A DNA stretch of 64,000 nucleotides from Amoebidium appalachense. Taxonomy: Eukaryota > Ichthyosporea. This document shows, one piece after another, positions 11,826 to 29,744 of this stretch. A program made the position numbers and the translations under genes. The stretch covers positions 5,890,001 to 5,954,000 of the forward strand of contig CAVNZM010000017.1 of the NCBI GenBank assembly GCA_963693365.1, written 5' to 3'. The notes under the pieces were generated by a model. The model was not told the DNA's origin and did no database searches. It saw nothing but the letters and a program-made list of their open reading frames with translations. Within the stretch, counting starts at the first letter, position 1; each line of letters opens with the position of its first letter.

Positions 11826-12336
11826 AAAAAAGTAGAAGAATATTCAGTATTTTAGTTCTTCCAACACTAACCACATGTGCAAGATTCATTGCCGATATTG
11901 ATTCATTCTTTTGTCTATTATTTGCTTCTATCGCTAGTATTGTACTTCGTATTTTTTCCTGTTTTTTCGGGACCGAGAGGTACTAAATGGTATCTTGAGA
12001 GATTCAAAAGGACGGTTGCTGTGCAGCTGTACATGTTGAAAAGGCTAATACAACGATCCCAGCAGATGCTTTTGCTACCATCAAGTTGGATGATTAGAAA
12101 CTTAAAAAATTGCATATAGTACTTCCAGTGGCACATGACCACATGGAGTGCATGTTTAACACAGGGTAGCTTCAAACCCGGATCGATCGGAATGAATAAC
12201 TGTAAGGAGTTGGTGGGTGGGGGCATGGGGAAGAGAGCTGTACAGCCATTTCGTGGCCGGAGAGGCGGGCGGGGGGGGGGGGGGGGGGGGGGGGGGGGAG
12301 GGGGGGGGGGAGAGGAGGGGGGGAGGGGGGGGGGGT

Positions 12337-12371
<35 letters not shown>

Positions 12372-12375
<4 letters not shown>

Positions 12376-12687
12376 CACGTGAACCCAACGGACAGCTGCA
12401 GGTGGGTCCCTACACCCCCTGATGGTGGTGGTGGTGGTGTGTGTGTGTGTGCGACGGTGTGTGTGTGTGTCTGTGTGTGTGTGTGGGGGGGGGGGGGGGG
12501 GGGGGGGAGAGGGGAGGGGGGAAAGATCGAAGGGAGGCGGGGGGCGGGGGGGGGTGGGGGGGGGGGGGGGGGGGGGCACCACGTGAACCCAACGGACAGC
12601 TGCAGGTGGGTCCCTACACCCGCTGATGGTGGTGGTGGTGGTGTGTGTTTGTGTATGCGACGGTGTGTCTGTGTGTGTCTGTGTGCG

Positions 12688-12690
<3 letters not shown>
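12372..12690. repeat. Direct duplication, period about 204 bp
   Basis: A block beginning CACCACGTGAACCCAACG and running through (GGT)n, (GT)n and a CGACGGTGTGTC stretch occurs at 12372-12487 and again at 12576-12690. The copies are separated by G-tracts of different length. The unique parts are nearly identical, so the duplication is recent or homogenised. Confidence 0.9.
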
Positions 12691-12752
<62 letters not shown>

Positions 12753-12977
12753 GGGGGGAGGAGCCTCGGGGGGTGGGGGGCGCTGGGTATCATGCGGTAG
12801 AGTGAGCGAGGGAGGGACCGGACTCCGAGAAGTTTGACGGGGTTACCACCCGTTGAGTATGATCGATATTCACTGTGGTGCTTCCCTCTCGCGATGTCAT
12901 CAAATCAAGTGTACTGCTTTCAATGCTTGCACAGGTGTGGTTGTTGGAAAGGCTTGTGGGGGCGGCGGCGGCGGCAG

Positions 12978-13024
<47 letters not shown>

Positions 13025-15000
13025 ACCGCGTGGAGGCCCTGGGGGGGGGGGAAGCCGGAAGGGGGGGGGGGGGGGGGGGGGGGGCTAGGATATTTGACGG
13101 GGGGCGCGACACATAACATCACCTAGAAACCCTTAGAGTTACACTTTTAAAAAACACCAGTTTATGCCATCCCCTTACCGGAGCGGAAATGAATCCCCTA
13201 AGATATGAGAGGCAAACAAACCGTTCAAACAGATGCACACACAGTGCCACAGAGGCTGTGTTGTGCTAGTCCCTCTGAGTGCTGTCTCCTTGCGACCTCT
13301 TCTTCTTCTTCTTCTTCTTCTTCTTCTTCTTCTTCTTTTTTTTTTTTTTTTTTTTTTTTTAGGCCTACTGTATGTTGCCGCAGGCGACCTAACACGTACT
13401 GACGTGTTGCCGCACGTGCGACGTTATACATCTACTCAGGAAAAAAAAACAAAAAAAAAAAAAAGAAAGGAGACACCGCCTCAGTAGGTGGTAGGCAGGC
13501 GACAGTCACTAGACAATGTTTGATCGTGACGTCACGGAACTTATTTATTTAATGTTTGGTTGGTTCAAATATACGCAAACTTGTCAAGACTCGTTGACAA
13601 AAGACTAAAGAAAAGACATGATATGTCTGCCCAGACATTTTAACACGATAATTTTCATGCTTTAGTTTAAAATTTGAAAATTGTTGCGGAGTCACGCTAG
13701 AATAGACGTCCCGCAGCGTAGTAGGGGTTTACACACTTTTTATTGCGTGGACACTGCCGGAGGCCGGGCGCGGCCACTTACATACCGTAAGCCAGCGGGT
13801 ACATAGCCTTTTTTAGTGTTGTGTTGTTGTCACAGTTTGCGAATTCGGAGGTATGCTGATTTTGCGGCATGACGATACTCCATTGGGTTAATGTCAGCAC
13901 ATGGCTCATGGATGATGCGCAATAATCCAATCAGCGATGGCTCAGCTGAGCCAGCCGGAGTGTTGCGTAGTGTGTCTTGCACTTGCATGAAACGCAACAG
14001 CTTGCAGAACCGAGACTTTTGACAACGCACGGTAAGAGCACGTGTAGCTTGAAGTAAGGAGGTGAGGCAGCGAAGAAAACACCCGTTTTTCTCTCTCCCA
14101 AGTCATGTGTCTAATTATAGCTCGCTCAAGAAAATTTTGATTCTCCCCACGGAATGTTTACTCTTCTTTTGTTTTTGGTAACGGCTCTCTTGTGTGAGAT
14201 TTCTCTCTTTAATGTTCATTTCCGATCGGCTGGCTGAAGCTCGCGGGTACAGTCGGCTTCAGAGCCAAAAGCAGCATTTTGTTCTAGGCCAATCTTCTTG
14301 GTTTTATTCCTCCTCACCGCTTTTCCTTTCCTCTGTTCCACACGCGCGCGCGCACGCACACACACACACCTTGCACACATGCGTGGCTCACACGCACTCA
14401 CACACGCACACACTCACACACTCACACGCACACGCACACGCGCACGCACGTGCACACGCACACACACACGAAGTATCGTCAGATGAAATCCTCAGACCAA
14501 CCCATGGTGTGAAATCACGGTGCGATTAAGACCAGACTAATTCCACCCCCCCCCCCCCCCCCCCCCCTTCCCCCAACCACATACCCACCCACACTCTTAC
14601 CTCACCTCCCTATTCCATTTCGATCGCTCTCTGGGGGCTCCCACCCTTTCCTTCTCCCCCCCCCCCGCCCCTCCGCCCGTAAATCTGTTATATAAACATA
14701 CACTACTGGAAGCGGATGTATATAGACACACGTGTGTGATTCCATTTGCACATCACCACATGGTGACAAACACCCACACGTTGTTAGGTTGTTACGGAAC
14801 TTCGTATACAAAGACACAAACGCGTAAGCACATGCACTTGCACCTGCACACATAGAGGCAGGCGCATATAAACGGGCTCAAGCAACAGGCTCACAGACGC
14901 AGCAACACACACAAACACACACGAACATGCCCACACGCACAAACACACACGTTTATATGCAAACGGACGTGCACACATATATGCACACACACGTACATAA

Positions 15001-15311
<311 letters not shown>

Positions 15312-15340
15312 AGCCACGCCATCTTGAAGCCATCACCAAC

Positions 15341-19424
<4,084 letters not shown>

Positions 19425-19460
19425 GTGCATGTGTTTGTGTGCGTGTGCTTGTGTGTGTGT

Positions 19461-19674
<214 letters not shown>

Positions 19675-20006
19675 GTGCGTGCCGTGTGTGAATGAGTGCA
19701 TGTGTGGTTGACCTGTGGTTGGTTGTTATGACGAGGCGAGGTTATGCATTTCCCTTACGCTGTTCTTTATTAACTTTTATCACATACATGCATCTTTAGG
19801 TGGGTAGGAGATTGACGACAGAACTTGTATGCATTGACAGACTGCTTGGATACTAGGCATAATGGAGGATTCGGAGGTTTTAAATTTAATTTTTTAAATC
19901 TTTTTTATTAGTTGTCTTTTAGGCGCCGGGGAGGGAGAGAGGTCGATTGTGTGTGTTTCGTGTGTTTGTGCGTGCGTGTTTTTGCGGGGCCAGGTTCTCC
20001 CCGGGG

Positions 20007-20040
<34 letters not shown>

Positions 20041-20581
20041 GTGTCGCTCTCTCCCCGTTGGGTTGCCCGTTGGGATACCTTGTTCTCATTGCGGTTCCTT
20101 GCCTATTGGCAACGTGTGTGCATATTCACTTTATTCTCTGTCGCATCAAATGGGCGGGTTTCCCAGCTTCAAGATCCCTGGAATAACCTACAATATTAAG
20201 ATATTCGCAAACATCTAGGTATTCTGCATTGTAATGTACAACATTATTATGTCAATCACTTATAGCGAAAATATGGTGTTTTCTACACCGTAATATCAAT
20301 ATAGATTATCTGGATGCAACATGTTAATGTTCTGTTTCCAATATGCATAAATGTCATTGTACGTTCACCCAAATTTACAGAGGTAGGTCTATACGAAGGA
20401 AGCCCCTAGGTATAGGGAGATCGGACCATACCCGGCTAAAAATACAATATTTGATACTAAATTACCAAAATAAAAACATAAACCCAATAACCATAATCCT
20501 GTGTGTGTCTGGGCCCTAAATGGAGGGGCTGCTGCCCCCCCAACCCCCCGCTAGAGGGGCCTCACGGCCCCTTTATGTCGC
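19675..20581. other. Intergenic region after TLDc
   Basis: Holds a G-tract at 20001-20039 and AT-rich unique sequence from 20140 to 20500. No coding sequence or known repeat was recognised. Confidence 0.5.
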
Positions 20582-22276
20582 TTGGGAATCGAATCGTTCT
20601 CCCCTGATTTTACGTCATCGGATCGTGTTTTGTCCAATCAGGTGCGAGGGGACCTCCGGCGTATGGACTTGTGTGAAATTTACCCTTGGAGTATGCAACA
20701 GAACCCTCGTTGTAAGAAATTCGCGCGCAAAGACCCTGTGTGTTTGAGGCTTTTAATTGCATTTTTTAATAATAAAAATCCCATTCACGAATTTCGCCCT
20801 ATCACACTTACGTCAGTTTTTCGCCAATCATTCGAAAGTGGCCTTCTACAAGCCTTCTCCCGTATCCCTACCCTTAAGCAGGCTTCCCAGCTGAGCCCTC
20901 TTCAGGCGGCGTTGCGGCATCGCCACTCATGTTACGTACAAATCTTCACACTACATAATGCAACTCAAGGTGATACCGAGCACCTCGTATTTATCGATTT
21001 GAAGAATGCGTACGACACGGTCGACCTCCCTCGCCTGTGGGCCAAGTTGGCCACTCGCGGTGTCCCATCCCAAATGGGTCGGCTACCGGAAGCTATGTTT
21101 ACGTTTATGCGCGGACGGGCGGTGGTTAATGGGCGGCTATCCCCGGGGTTTACCCGCACATGCGGGGTACTACAAGGGTCCCTGCTCAGCCCTCTTCTTT
21201 CAACCTGTATATTGACGATTTGGCCGACACCCTGTCTGCGGCACAAATTGACGGGGGGTTGCCATCCCCGGCTCCTCCCGCCCTCTTTTTTGCCCACGAT
21301 ATTGTGCTTATGTCCTCGGATCCTATCGAACTACGGCAATATATACGTGTGGTTGAGCACTGGTCTTTCCACACCCATCCCTAGACGCCTTTTCGATCCT
21401 CTCTACGCACTCACACCACCATCACAACGCGTACACGTATTAGCCCTTAAATTTCACTATAACATCACCCGCCTCTCCGCATTTGCCCCGGACCACCCAC
21501 TCTTCCGATTGCACGCCTCCCCGCCGGACTCGCCCCTCTACCTCTTCCCTTCCGCAACGTCTCTGCCCATTGTCGAGCGATATGCGGAGTGGCTGGCGAC
21601 CCCACCGGAGGTACGGCTGGATCATATGTGAATATGAATAGTTTTAAGTCTATGGTTGATAGATACCTTTTTACTCTATGTGTTGAATCCCTTCCTGTGT
21701 TAGGACCGCAAAAACACCAACTACTAGTACCTGTCTGGCGGATACGATTAGAGAATCTCGTTCCTACATAGATTCGTTTATTCGTAATGTGGCGTGGTGC
21801 AAAAACGCAAAGATGATTATGGCTTGGTGGTGTAATCGGTTTCTGGTGTCTCCTACTCGTATGTGTAATATGTGTGGGGGGCGGTTTACTCGCGGATGCA
21901 TATCTATCAATAAGTGTGACCTGCTAGCTAACGTAACTTAACCGGAGGTTATGGGCGGTTTTATTCTCTTTGCTACCTCCCTTCCTCAATATATCCGTTT
22001 TAAAATGACTATCCTAGATCACCTTATTAATGCTGCACAGTATGATATTGTGATACCTAAGGTGTCTTAACTTTCTTTAGGAGCTACCAATGCTAGCCTC
22101 TGCTTACCCATAATATGTAATAGGGTTGTCATCTACTAAGATGGCGCTAAATGTTGCTTAGCATGTACATAAGTCTCTAGCTGCATTTGATTGGCTGCGC
22201 TGGAAAACGCAGTAGGCCGTCGAGTGAGGCTGAGCCCCCGACAGTGTCCACAGCAATAAATAGTGTGTAAACCCCT
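20582..22276 (+). mobile_element. Broken LINE (non-LTR retrotransposon), reverse transcriptase remnant
   Basis: The frame from 20582 carries reverse transcriptase blocks in order: EFRPITLTSVFRQSFES; QLSPLQAALRHRHSCY; motif A HLVFIDLKNAYDTVDLPR; and GVLQGSLLSPL. The frame then breaks and the next block, FNLYIDDLADTL, continues in another frame (about 21200-21384). There the catalytic FADD box reads FAHD, so the enzyme is dead. The frame returns to the first after about 21366 and stops at 21631; further degraded sequence to about 22070 includes a C-x2-C box (about 21866) of a terminal zinc finger. No endonuclease domain precedes it, so it is 5'-truncated. An AATAAA lies at 22254-22259 near the apparent tail. 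Confidence 0.85.
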
Positions 22277-22577
22277 AAAAAAAAACATTCCCCGCCTGTA
22301 CTGTTGCACTGTCATTCGTTGGCGCGGTGTACCGTAGCCAAGCCCCCCCCCCTCCCCCCTCCCCCTCCCCCCCCTTCCCCCCCCCCCCTTTTTTTATTTT
22401 TTATTTTACTTTTTTGTGGGGGGGGGGGGGGGGGGGGGGGGGGAGGAGGGGGGGAAGGGGGGGGGGGGGGGTCATTTTTACTTCGGTGACATGTATATAC
22501 CTGAAAGTATTATAGGTAAGGAAAAAATCGTGTGCCGTATTCGTGTGTGTGTGTTTGGGGGTTGGGATGTGTGCCAT

Positions 22578-22632
<55 letters not shown>

Positions 22633-22778
22633 TTTGAAGGTCTCACGGAGGGTGTGTTTTTGAACATCTCAGTGAGGGTGATTGAGGGAAACCAGGTGGG
22701 GGGATTGAAAAACAGTTCTAACCTTGTTGCTGAATGATATTTCAATGACTTTTTTTTTCATTGGATATATGGGTGCAG

Positions 22779-22897
22779 AGACCATAGCCAACGTGGTTGA
22801 GGTATTCAAGTTCATGTGGCCTTTGTTAATGCCACGCCTTCACTTATACATGATAGCTGACTGTTTGCACGGCACCAGTATGATAGCGCCATGTACC
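22779..22897 (+). other. Candidate orphan exon (weak)
   Basis: A T-rich stretch and GGGTGCAG precede 119 bp of open frame encoding ETIANVVEVFKFMWPLLMPR and on to MIAPCT, followed by GTGAGG. It is hydrophobic and unrecognised. G-tracts upstream and GT repeats downstream are as expected near introns, but no partner exons were found. Confidence 0.2.
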
Positions 22898-22930
22898 GTG
22901 AGGTCCCCCAGCCAATCGACTACAATATAG

Positions 22931-23070
22931 GGGTTTACGCTGTTTACTCGAGGCAAGGAAAGACCGCCGGTATGGGGGGTTTAGCTCGGAGTATCCCCTC
23001 AGCGGTAAATCATGATCAGGCTTGTACATAGATATCGGGTGATGATTATATATCAGGGTTTTCTTACTCT
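22931..23070 (+). repeat. 140-bp dispersed repeat, copy A
   Basis: It begins GGGTTTACGCTGTTTACTCG and ends near TATCAGGGTTTTCTTACTCT. An inverted copy lies at 62730-62868 and a 5' fragment at about 36622-36648. No ORF was seen; it may be a short non-autonomous element. Confidence 0.85.
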
Positions 23071-23180
23071 ATGAAGCACGATTTGAACTAAGAAGATAAA
23101 TCAATTAGTTGGGTTCTCCGTTTTTTTATTTATTTATTTATTTAAATTTCGGGGTCCCCCTGGGACATTCGGTGTCAGCT

Positions 23181-23577
<397 letters not shown>

Positions 23578-24239
23578 CGTGCGTTAGAGTTTCTCGTTGT
23601 GTGTTTCTCAAGCCAGTCAATACATCTAATAAACCGATCATAGTCACGTGTGTTAAGTATGAAATCCGATTGGCAAGGATGTTATTTATCGGGCAAGCTA
23701 TCTTACTGGGTGTCTGCTGTGAATGTGTCGTGTGTGTGCTGCGGTATTATGTGGTCTATCAATCTACATTTCGTAATACATGACCGGTTGAATTGGTGTG
23801 TGTGTGTGTGTTTTGTTTGGGCAGGCAAACGATGCCACATTATTGTTAGATCTCCACTGTATAGCACGTGCACAGTAAAAGTGAGGTAACCGGTCAATAA
23901 TACCATCAGCTAAAGAAAGGCCAGTTCTACAAGAAGATAATATGTATTTAGGTGTTACACACTTGCGAGGGGCCATATTTGTTGATGTGATTTAGACGGT
24001 TAATATATGAAGCAAGACATAAGGCTTAGTTTTGCAAGGTGTCTACTTGCATCAGGTCCAGTGTCGTGTGGTGCTTTTTTCCATTTGTTATATTGCGTGA
24101 TTACTTGAAAGTTTTGTGACTCATGTACATGTCTAATAAGTAAATGGCAGTCCAAAGTCACATGCACACTTTTATTTGTATTTGTGCCCGGGGAAGAAGG
24201 AGAGAGAGAAGGAAGGGTACAGGGGTCCCCCCCTTAAAG

Positions 24240-24435
24240 TATAACAGGTAAATAGGTTTAGGGTCTAAAATGTTAAGGTTTCTCGGCCGTAGGGTTTACT
24301 ATCTTATTCCCCCCCCCCCCCCCCCCCCCCCTCCCCCGCCCCGCCCGCCCACCCACCCGCAGGGCGTCCGCCCCGCCGCCCGCCTCGGTCCTGTGGGTCC
24401 TTCTTCTGGGATGGGGGAGTTTTTTTTTTTGGTTT

Positions 24436-24487
<52 letters not shown>

Positions 24488-24706
24488 ACAAAAACCATGC
24501 ACCGTGACACGGAGACACGGAGACACCCACACACCCACACTGTGATACACACGTGCACACACACACACACACGGCATACACACAAGCTCACACACAGACA
24601 TGCACACAGTTTCCCACAGCCCCCGCCCTCCCCCCCCCCCCCCCCCCCCCCCCCGTTAAAAAAACCTCCCCGCCCATAAAAGGACCCACAGGACAGGAGG
24701 GGAAAA

Positions 24707-24738
<32 letters not shown>

Positions 24739-24993
24739 ACACAAACACACAAACACACATTGTCATACACACTCGTGCACACACACACGCACCACACACA
24801 CACACAAACACACAGAGTGACAACCGGGCACAAAATCCAAATGTACAAACAGACATGCACACACTGTTCGCACAGCCCCCTCCCCCCCCCCCCCCCCCCC
24901 CCCCCTTCAAGAATAATTTTTTTTTAAAAAAAAAACCTCCCCGCCCATAAAGAGGACCCACAGGACAGTGGAGGAAAACAGGAGGGGGGGGGA

Positions 24994-25034
<41 letters not shown>

Positions 25035-25364
25035 GGGGGGGCTGGAGGGATTTAATACGCACACACACACCGTGCACCGTCACACGGACACACACACACA
25101 AACACACACACACACACACATTATGATACACACACACACACACACACATAGTGGTACACACACGTGCACACACATACACGCACACAAAGATTGACAGAGT
25201 TTACGAACACAAAATCCAAATGTACACACGGACATATGCACACATTTTTGCACAGCCCCCCTCCCCCCCCCCCCCCCATGCCTCCCCCCCCCCCCCCAAA
25301 AAAAAAGAAAAAAAAATATATATACCCCCGCAGCTTAAAAACAGACCCACAGGTCAGGGGGTAA

Positions 25365-25417
<53 letters not shown>

Positions 25418-25452
25418 GGGGGCACACACCGTGCACCGTGACCCGGCCGCAG

Positions 25453-25508
<56 letters not shown>

Positions 25509-25640
25509 ACACGTTGTGTAGCACACACGTGCACACACGTGCACACACACAAGGAAAGGACACTCACCGACCCACCCACACACCCACACACCCACACACC
25601 CACCCACCCACAGTCACACGTACACACATCGACTTTTTCG
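24240..25640. repeat. Long-unit tandem array 1 (200-380 bp units)
   Basis: A header with TTTAGGGTCTA and CTCGGCCGTAGGG leads into repeated modules in fixed order: CGTGCACCGTGACAC; (CA)n with a GATACACACGTGCACAC core; CACAAAATCCAAATGTAC with GACATGCACACA; a C-tract then A-tract; CCTCCCCGCCCATAAA; GACCCACAGGACAG; and a G-tract. AATCCAAATG landmarks lie at about 24835 and 25213, and GACCCACAGG landmarks at about 24684, 24955 and 25345. There is no coding content. Confidence 0.9.
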
Positions 25641-27282
25641 GTCTGTTGATTGGTAACAAAGAAAAGGAGGACTTAAAGCTAATCAGAAAGAAACATTATC
25701 TGCTGCACAGAAGGGTTTTTCTTGTGCACAGTCTAATGTGAATGATAACACTAGACTAGACTAGTTATAAGACAGTCCCCCCCTCCGAATCGCCCCGTTC
25801 CCCCCCCCCCCCCCCCCCCCCCCCCGTTCCCCGTTCTCCTATTCACCCCCCAGCCTCGGTAGCTGTTTATTTTTTTTTTAAAAAATCTAGTATATCTCCA
25901 CATATGATAGGCTGTTTGATACGTTATATCTCCACGTATTGTTTGTATGATGTAAGTGTAACACCGATTTTATTACATGTATATTTGTTGGGTGGAACTA
26001 CTGGTTGGCCTTGGTGCCGACAAATTATCACAGCTCACCTACAACGATAATAAACAGCACATTCCCCCCCAAAAAATCTAGTACTCCTAAAAAAAAAATG
26101 AATAAAATAAAAAAAACGACCCCTGTAGTGCGTAATACCGTATACACCCCTAGATGATGATCTTCTAGAAAATCGATATCACATTCCCCTGATCACTCCA
26201 CCTTGTGCTATTTGACCATTACATACCATTTTTATTACGTTTTTTATATTCATGGCCTTGTTCCCATTGGCCCATTTTATAGATGATGTCAGTACAGCGA
26301 GATAAGGCTTTACAATGCTTACAAGACCAGGCTGTATACGTATATAAGCAAGCTCGAAGCTAAATGCCATCTCTGTGAGTTGGAGCCCAAATCAAAACGT
26401 TAAGAAACGAAACTTCACATGCATAGGTTTCATTCAGACATACTGATCAAGAGCGACGAAAACTTTTTTGAAATCCGGCCGCGAATCACTGAAGTGCGTG
26501 CGCACACTCCGTAGGCTATCTAATAGTATGTATCGACTTAGTATCAAAAGATGTACGGGACCACGAGAGCTAGCAAACTAGCCAAAAAAAAAAAAACCTC
26601 TTTTTATTTTTTGGGAAGTGATCATAGTTATAATAATCATTCTGTCACGGTACATTGTCGTGACTACTTATGATACATTTTGGTTATGCGCTGGCGCAGC
26701 ATGCCATGCGCCACGAGTGTTCGTACACGTGCAGCTACGTTACCACCTCGAGGCTCTCCTCGAAGGCTTGGAATAATAATAATATGATAACAATTACAAA
26801 GTAGTGACGACGCCGCCCTCGAGTGATTATCAGCCAACTGCAGGCAGCCCTAGCACCATGTGCACCCACTTGCACAAGTGCGTCGTGAGAATAAATCAAA
26901 AGAAATCAGACCTACTGTATGCCAGTTGGTATGGGCTTGCACCGTGCACGGCCGTGCACGCCACAGGCCTACAGGTCACAGGTGCACCGTGCACAGGCCG
27001 TGAGCCTCCCACACTGCATGCTTATTGGCTAAGGCAAACTTTTTTGCATAAATTAAATAATGCACGTGCACCTGTTATGTACTGCACTGAGACTATGTAT
27101 TCAGTTATGCAGGCTGGCATAATCAGTGGTCCAAACGTCAGTGAGCGTTTCACAACAGCCTCGGAGGTGAACTGCATGAGTTCCGCTCCCTGATTCAGAA
27201 GTCACTACTTCGCCACGCGCAAGCAATACTATATAGTATTATTATATTATAATTACCGTGAAGCCGTTGCCAACCCACCACC
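25641..27282. other. Mostly AT-rich unique sequence with one unrecognised ORF
   Basis: It contains a C-tract (25800-25825) followed by CCAGCCTCGGTAGC, which matches the arms of the inverted repeat at 34251-34440. A 129-codon plus ORF lies at 26804-27193 with no recognised domain; I do not support it as a gene. A palindrome GTGCACGGCCGTGCAC and a second GCACCGTGCAC lie at about 26938-26996. Confidence 0.5.
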
Positions 27283-28080
27283 ATGACCTTGTTCCGGGAC
27301 ACTGTTAAGAAAATATCTGGGATGTCACGGTCGAAGTCGGCACCCCTAGAGCCATCCACCCGCCGCCATTGCTGCAGAACACAACAAGAGTGCGTGCACG
27401 TCTTTTCCCTGCCCCTTCTCACAAAACTCGAGGACATGCTCGTGAAAGTTTACGAGAAATGCGAGGAGAAACTGGGCCTGGAAGAACTGTTCCCAGACGG
27501 CCGAGACCGTACCATCTCCTTCCCAGTTCTGAACGGTGACCAAAATGCACATCAACGTGGGTGCCACAGTGTGCCTCAAGAGGACCAACACGGCAACATA
27601 TACTACACAGACTTCCAAACAGTAAGGGCTGCTGCAACCGAATATTGGTGCATGAACGGGTCTTTGGTTGATTATGCCCTTACTGGCACTGACTCATTCG
27701 ACTGTGTTTCCATCGGCGACGGCCACTGCGCCCTCGGAGTCCGACAATATACCCACGACGCTTACGACACTGAAGTTGAAACTTTTTGGCGTCCCGACCA
27801 CACGCCCTGGTGTGCAGACCCAGTCGCTGTACATGACCCTGTCAATGAGACGCAAATTACTAACAATACTAGCCGCACTGTAACCTTCTTAATTAGCCAC
27901 GGTAATGGTAACAACTTTGCCGCCGGGCCTCTTGGTGCATTGCTCGTCTCTACACAGGAGCTCTCTCAACTGTCAGACTTGGAAGGCACCTATGTTTTTG
28001 ATATATGCACACCAACATTGACAAAACAGCACAAGATGGACGTCGACATAGAGCCCATGCATACTGTATGCATGGGATGA
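27283..28080 (+). CDS. Unrecognised single-exon ORF, 265 codons
   Basis: This is the only long plus ORF in the 20-40 kb stretch that is not low-complexity. It starts at an ATG in a good context (CCACCACCATGACC) and has a balanced composition. Residues about 115-210 contain several Cys and Trp (EYWCMNGSL, FDCVSIGDGHCALG, TPWCADP) and NxT/NxS sites, which would fit an extracellular protein, but no signal peptide is visible. It lacks introns, unlike the supported multi-exon genes of this window, so it may be a retrocopy, part of a mobile element, or chance. No family was recognised. Confidence 0.35.
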   Translation: MTLFRDTVKKISGMSRSKSAPLEPSTRRHCCRTQQECVHVFSLPLLTKLEDMLVKVYEKCEEKLGLEELFPDGRDRTISFPVLNGDQNAHQRGCHSVPQEDQHGNIYYTDFQTVRAAATEYWCMNGSLVDYALTGTDSFDCVSIGDGHCALGVRQYTHDAYDTEVETFWRPDHTPWCADPVAVHDPVNETQITNNTSRTVTFLISHGNGNNFAAGPLGALLVSTQELSQLSDLEGTYVFDICTPTLTKQHKMDVDIEPMHTVCMG

Positions 28081-28379
28081 GAGGCTCTGGCAAACCGTGG
28101 CTGACACAAATCATAGCCAAGAGGAGTGTTTTAAGGTTTTGCCAAACACTTGCTCAGCAACAGTCTGAGATGCCATCTCTACGAACTTAACACATCCCCG
28201 ATGATCACGGCAGCCATTCTAGGCCACCTTAAAATAAACAACTGTTGGGCGGGCCCTGCGGGCTAAGCCTCAGTGCAAGTCAAATTTAAGATCTGACCAA
28301 AGTGAACGGTTGTTTGTGGTTTTCAGCGGCCCGGTCCGCGGTGAATGATACGGTTCGAGTGTGACATGGTGACTTTAAA

Positions 28380-28449
28380 AATAAGAGATAGATAACAGGT
28401 AAATACGGTTTAGGGTCTACAATCTCGGCCGTAGGGCTCATTATCTTAT

Positions 28450-28495
<46 letters not shown>

Positions 28496-28576
28496 TGTCC
28501 CGCCCGCCTGCCCCGGTCCTGTGGGTCCTTCTTCTGGGCTGCAGGAGTTTTTTTTTTTTCCTCTCTTTTTCTTTTT

Positions 28577-28644
<68 letters not shown>

Positions 28645-29108
28645 ACACACACCGTGCACCATGACACGGAGACACGGGGACACTTTGTGATACACACGTG
28701 CCCACACACACACACCACACCCACAAACACATCCAGTGACAAACGAGCACAAGATCCAAATGAATTTCACAGACATATGCACACATTTTCGCACAGCCCC
28801 CCCCTCACACACACACACACACACAAAAAAAAAAAAAAACCTCCCCGCCCATAAGAAGGACCCACAGGATAGGGGGGGAAGGGGGGGGGGGGGGGGGGAG
28901 GGGGGGGGGGGAGGTTGGGCAGGGGGAGATGCACGCACACACCTTGCGCCGTCACACGGACACACACCACACACACACACACACACATTGTGGTACACAC
29001 GTGCACACACACACACACACCACACACACACAAACACAGAGTGTGACAGACGAGCACAAAATCCAAATGTACACACAGACATATGCATATGCATACATTT
29101 TCGCACAG

Positions 29109-29153
<45 letters not shown>

Positions 29154-29218
29154 AACCTTCCTGCACATAAAGAGGACCCACAGGACAGGGGGAGGGTTCG
29201 AAACGGGAACGGGGGGAA

Positions 29219-29261
<43 letters not shown>

Positions 29262-29331
29262 AAAAAACCTCCCTGCCCATAAAGAGGACCTACAGGACAG
29301 GGGGAGGGTTCGAAACGGGAACGGGGGGGAA

Positions 29332-29364
<33 letters not shown>

Positions 29365-29620
29365 TACGCACACACACACACCGTGCACCGTCACACACAC
29401 ACACACACACACACACACAGTGACAAACGAACACAAAATCCAAATGTACACACAGACATGCACACATTTTCGCACAGCCTTCCCCTCCCCCCTCCTCCCT
29501 CGCCACACAAAAAAAAGATGTCCCCGCAAAGAACCCACAGGCCAGGGGGGGTGTCACAGGGAATTTTTGCACCGGGGAATTTTTGCACTGACACTGGTAC
29601 CATGAGTCCGGGAATTTGCA
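28380..29620. repeat. Long-unit tandem array 2
   Basis: Same header and module order as array 1. AATCCAAATG landmarks lie at about 28756, 29059 and 29435; CCCATAA or CACATAA landmarks at 28848, 29166 and 29277. Units include a copy with GGTTCGAAACGGGAACGGGG. It ends in the GTCACAGGGAATTTTTGCAC block, also found inverted at about 31155-31230 and degenerate at about 32874-32940. Confidence 0.9.
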
Positions 29621-29711
29621 CCTCCTCCCCCCCCCCCCCCCCCCCCTCCTCCTCCCCCCCCCTTCCCCAATGGCCTTCCGCCCTCCCCCCCCCCTCCCTC
29701 CCCCTCCCCCC

Positions 29712-29744
<33 letters not shown>

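Noticed and set aside
12853-12962. A further LIM exon (IKCTAFNACTG) downstream of the LIM gene
   Set aside because: Cys spacing does not fit a LIM second finger, there is no pyrimidine-rich acceptor, and joining with exon 3's possible donor shifts the frame.
20582-21631. 349-codon ORF as an active reverse transcriptase
   Set aside because: The frame leaves the RT alignment before the YIDD-like block, which continues in another frame with FAHD in place of FADD.
24250-24262. TTTAGGG as a telomere repeat
   Set aside because: It occurs once per array header and is never in tandem.
26804-27193. 129-codon plus ORF
   Set aside because: No domain, poor start context, and no splice partners; the following sequence is AT-rich. 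Not enough to call a gene.
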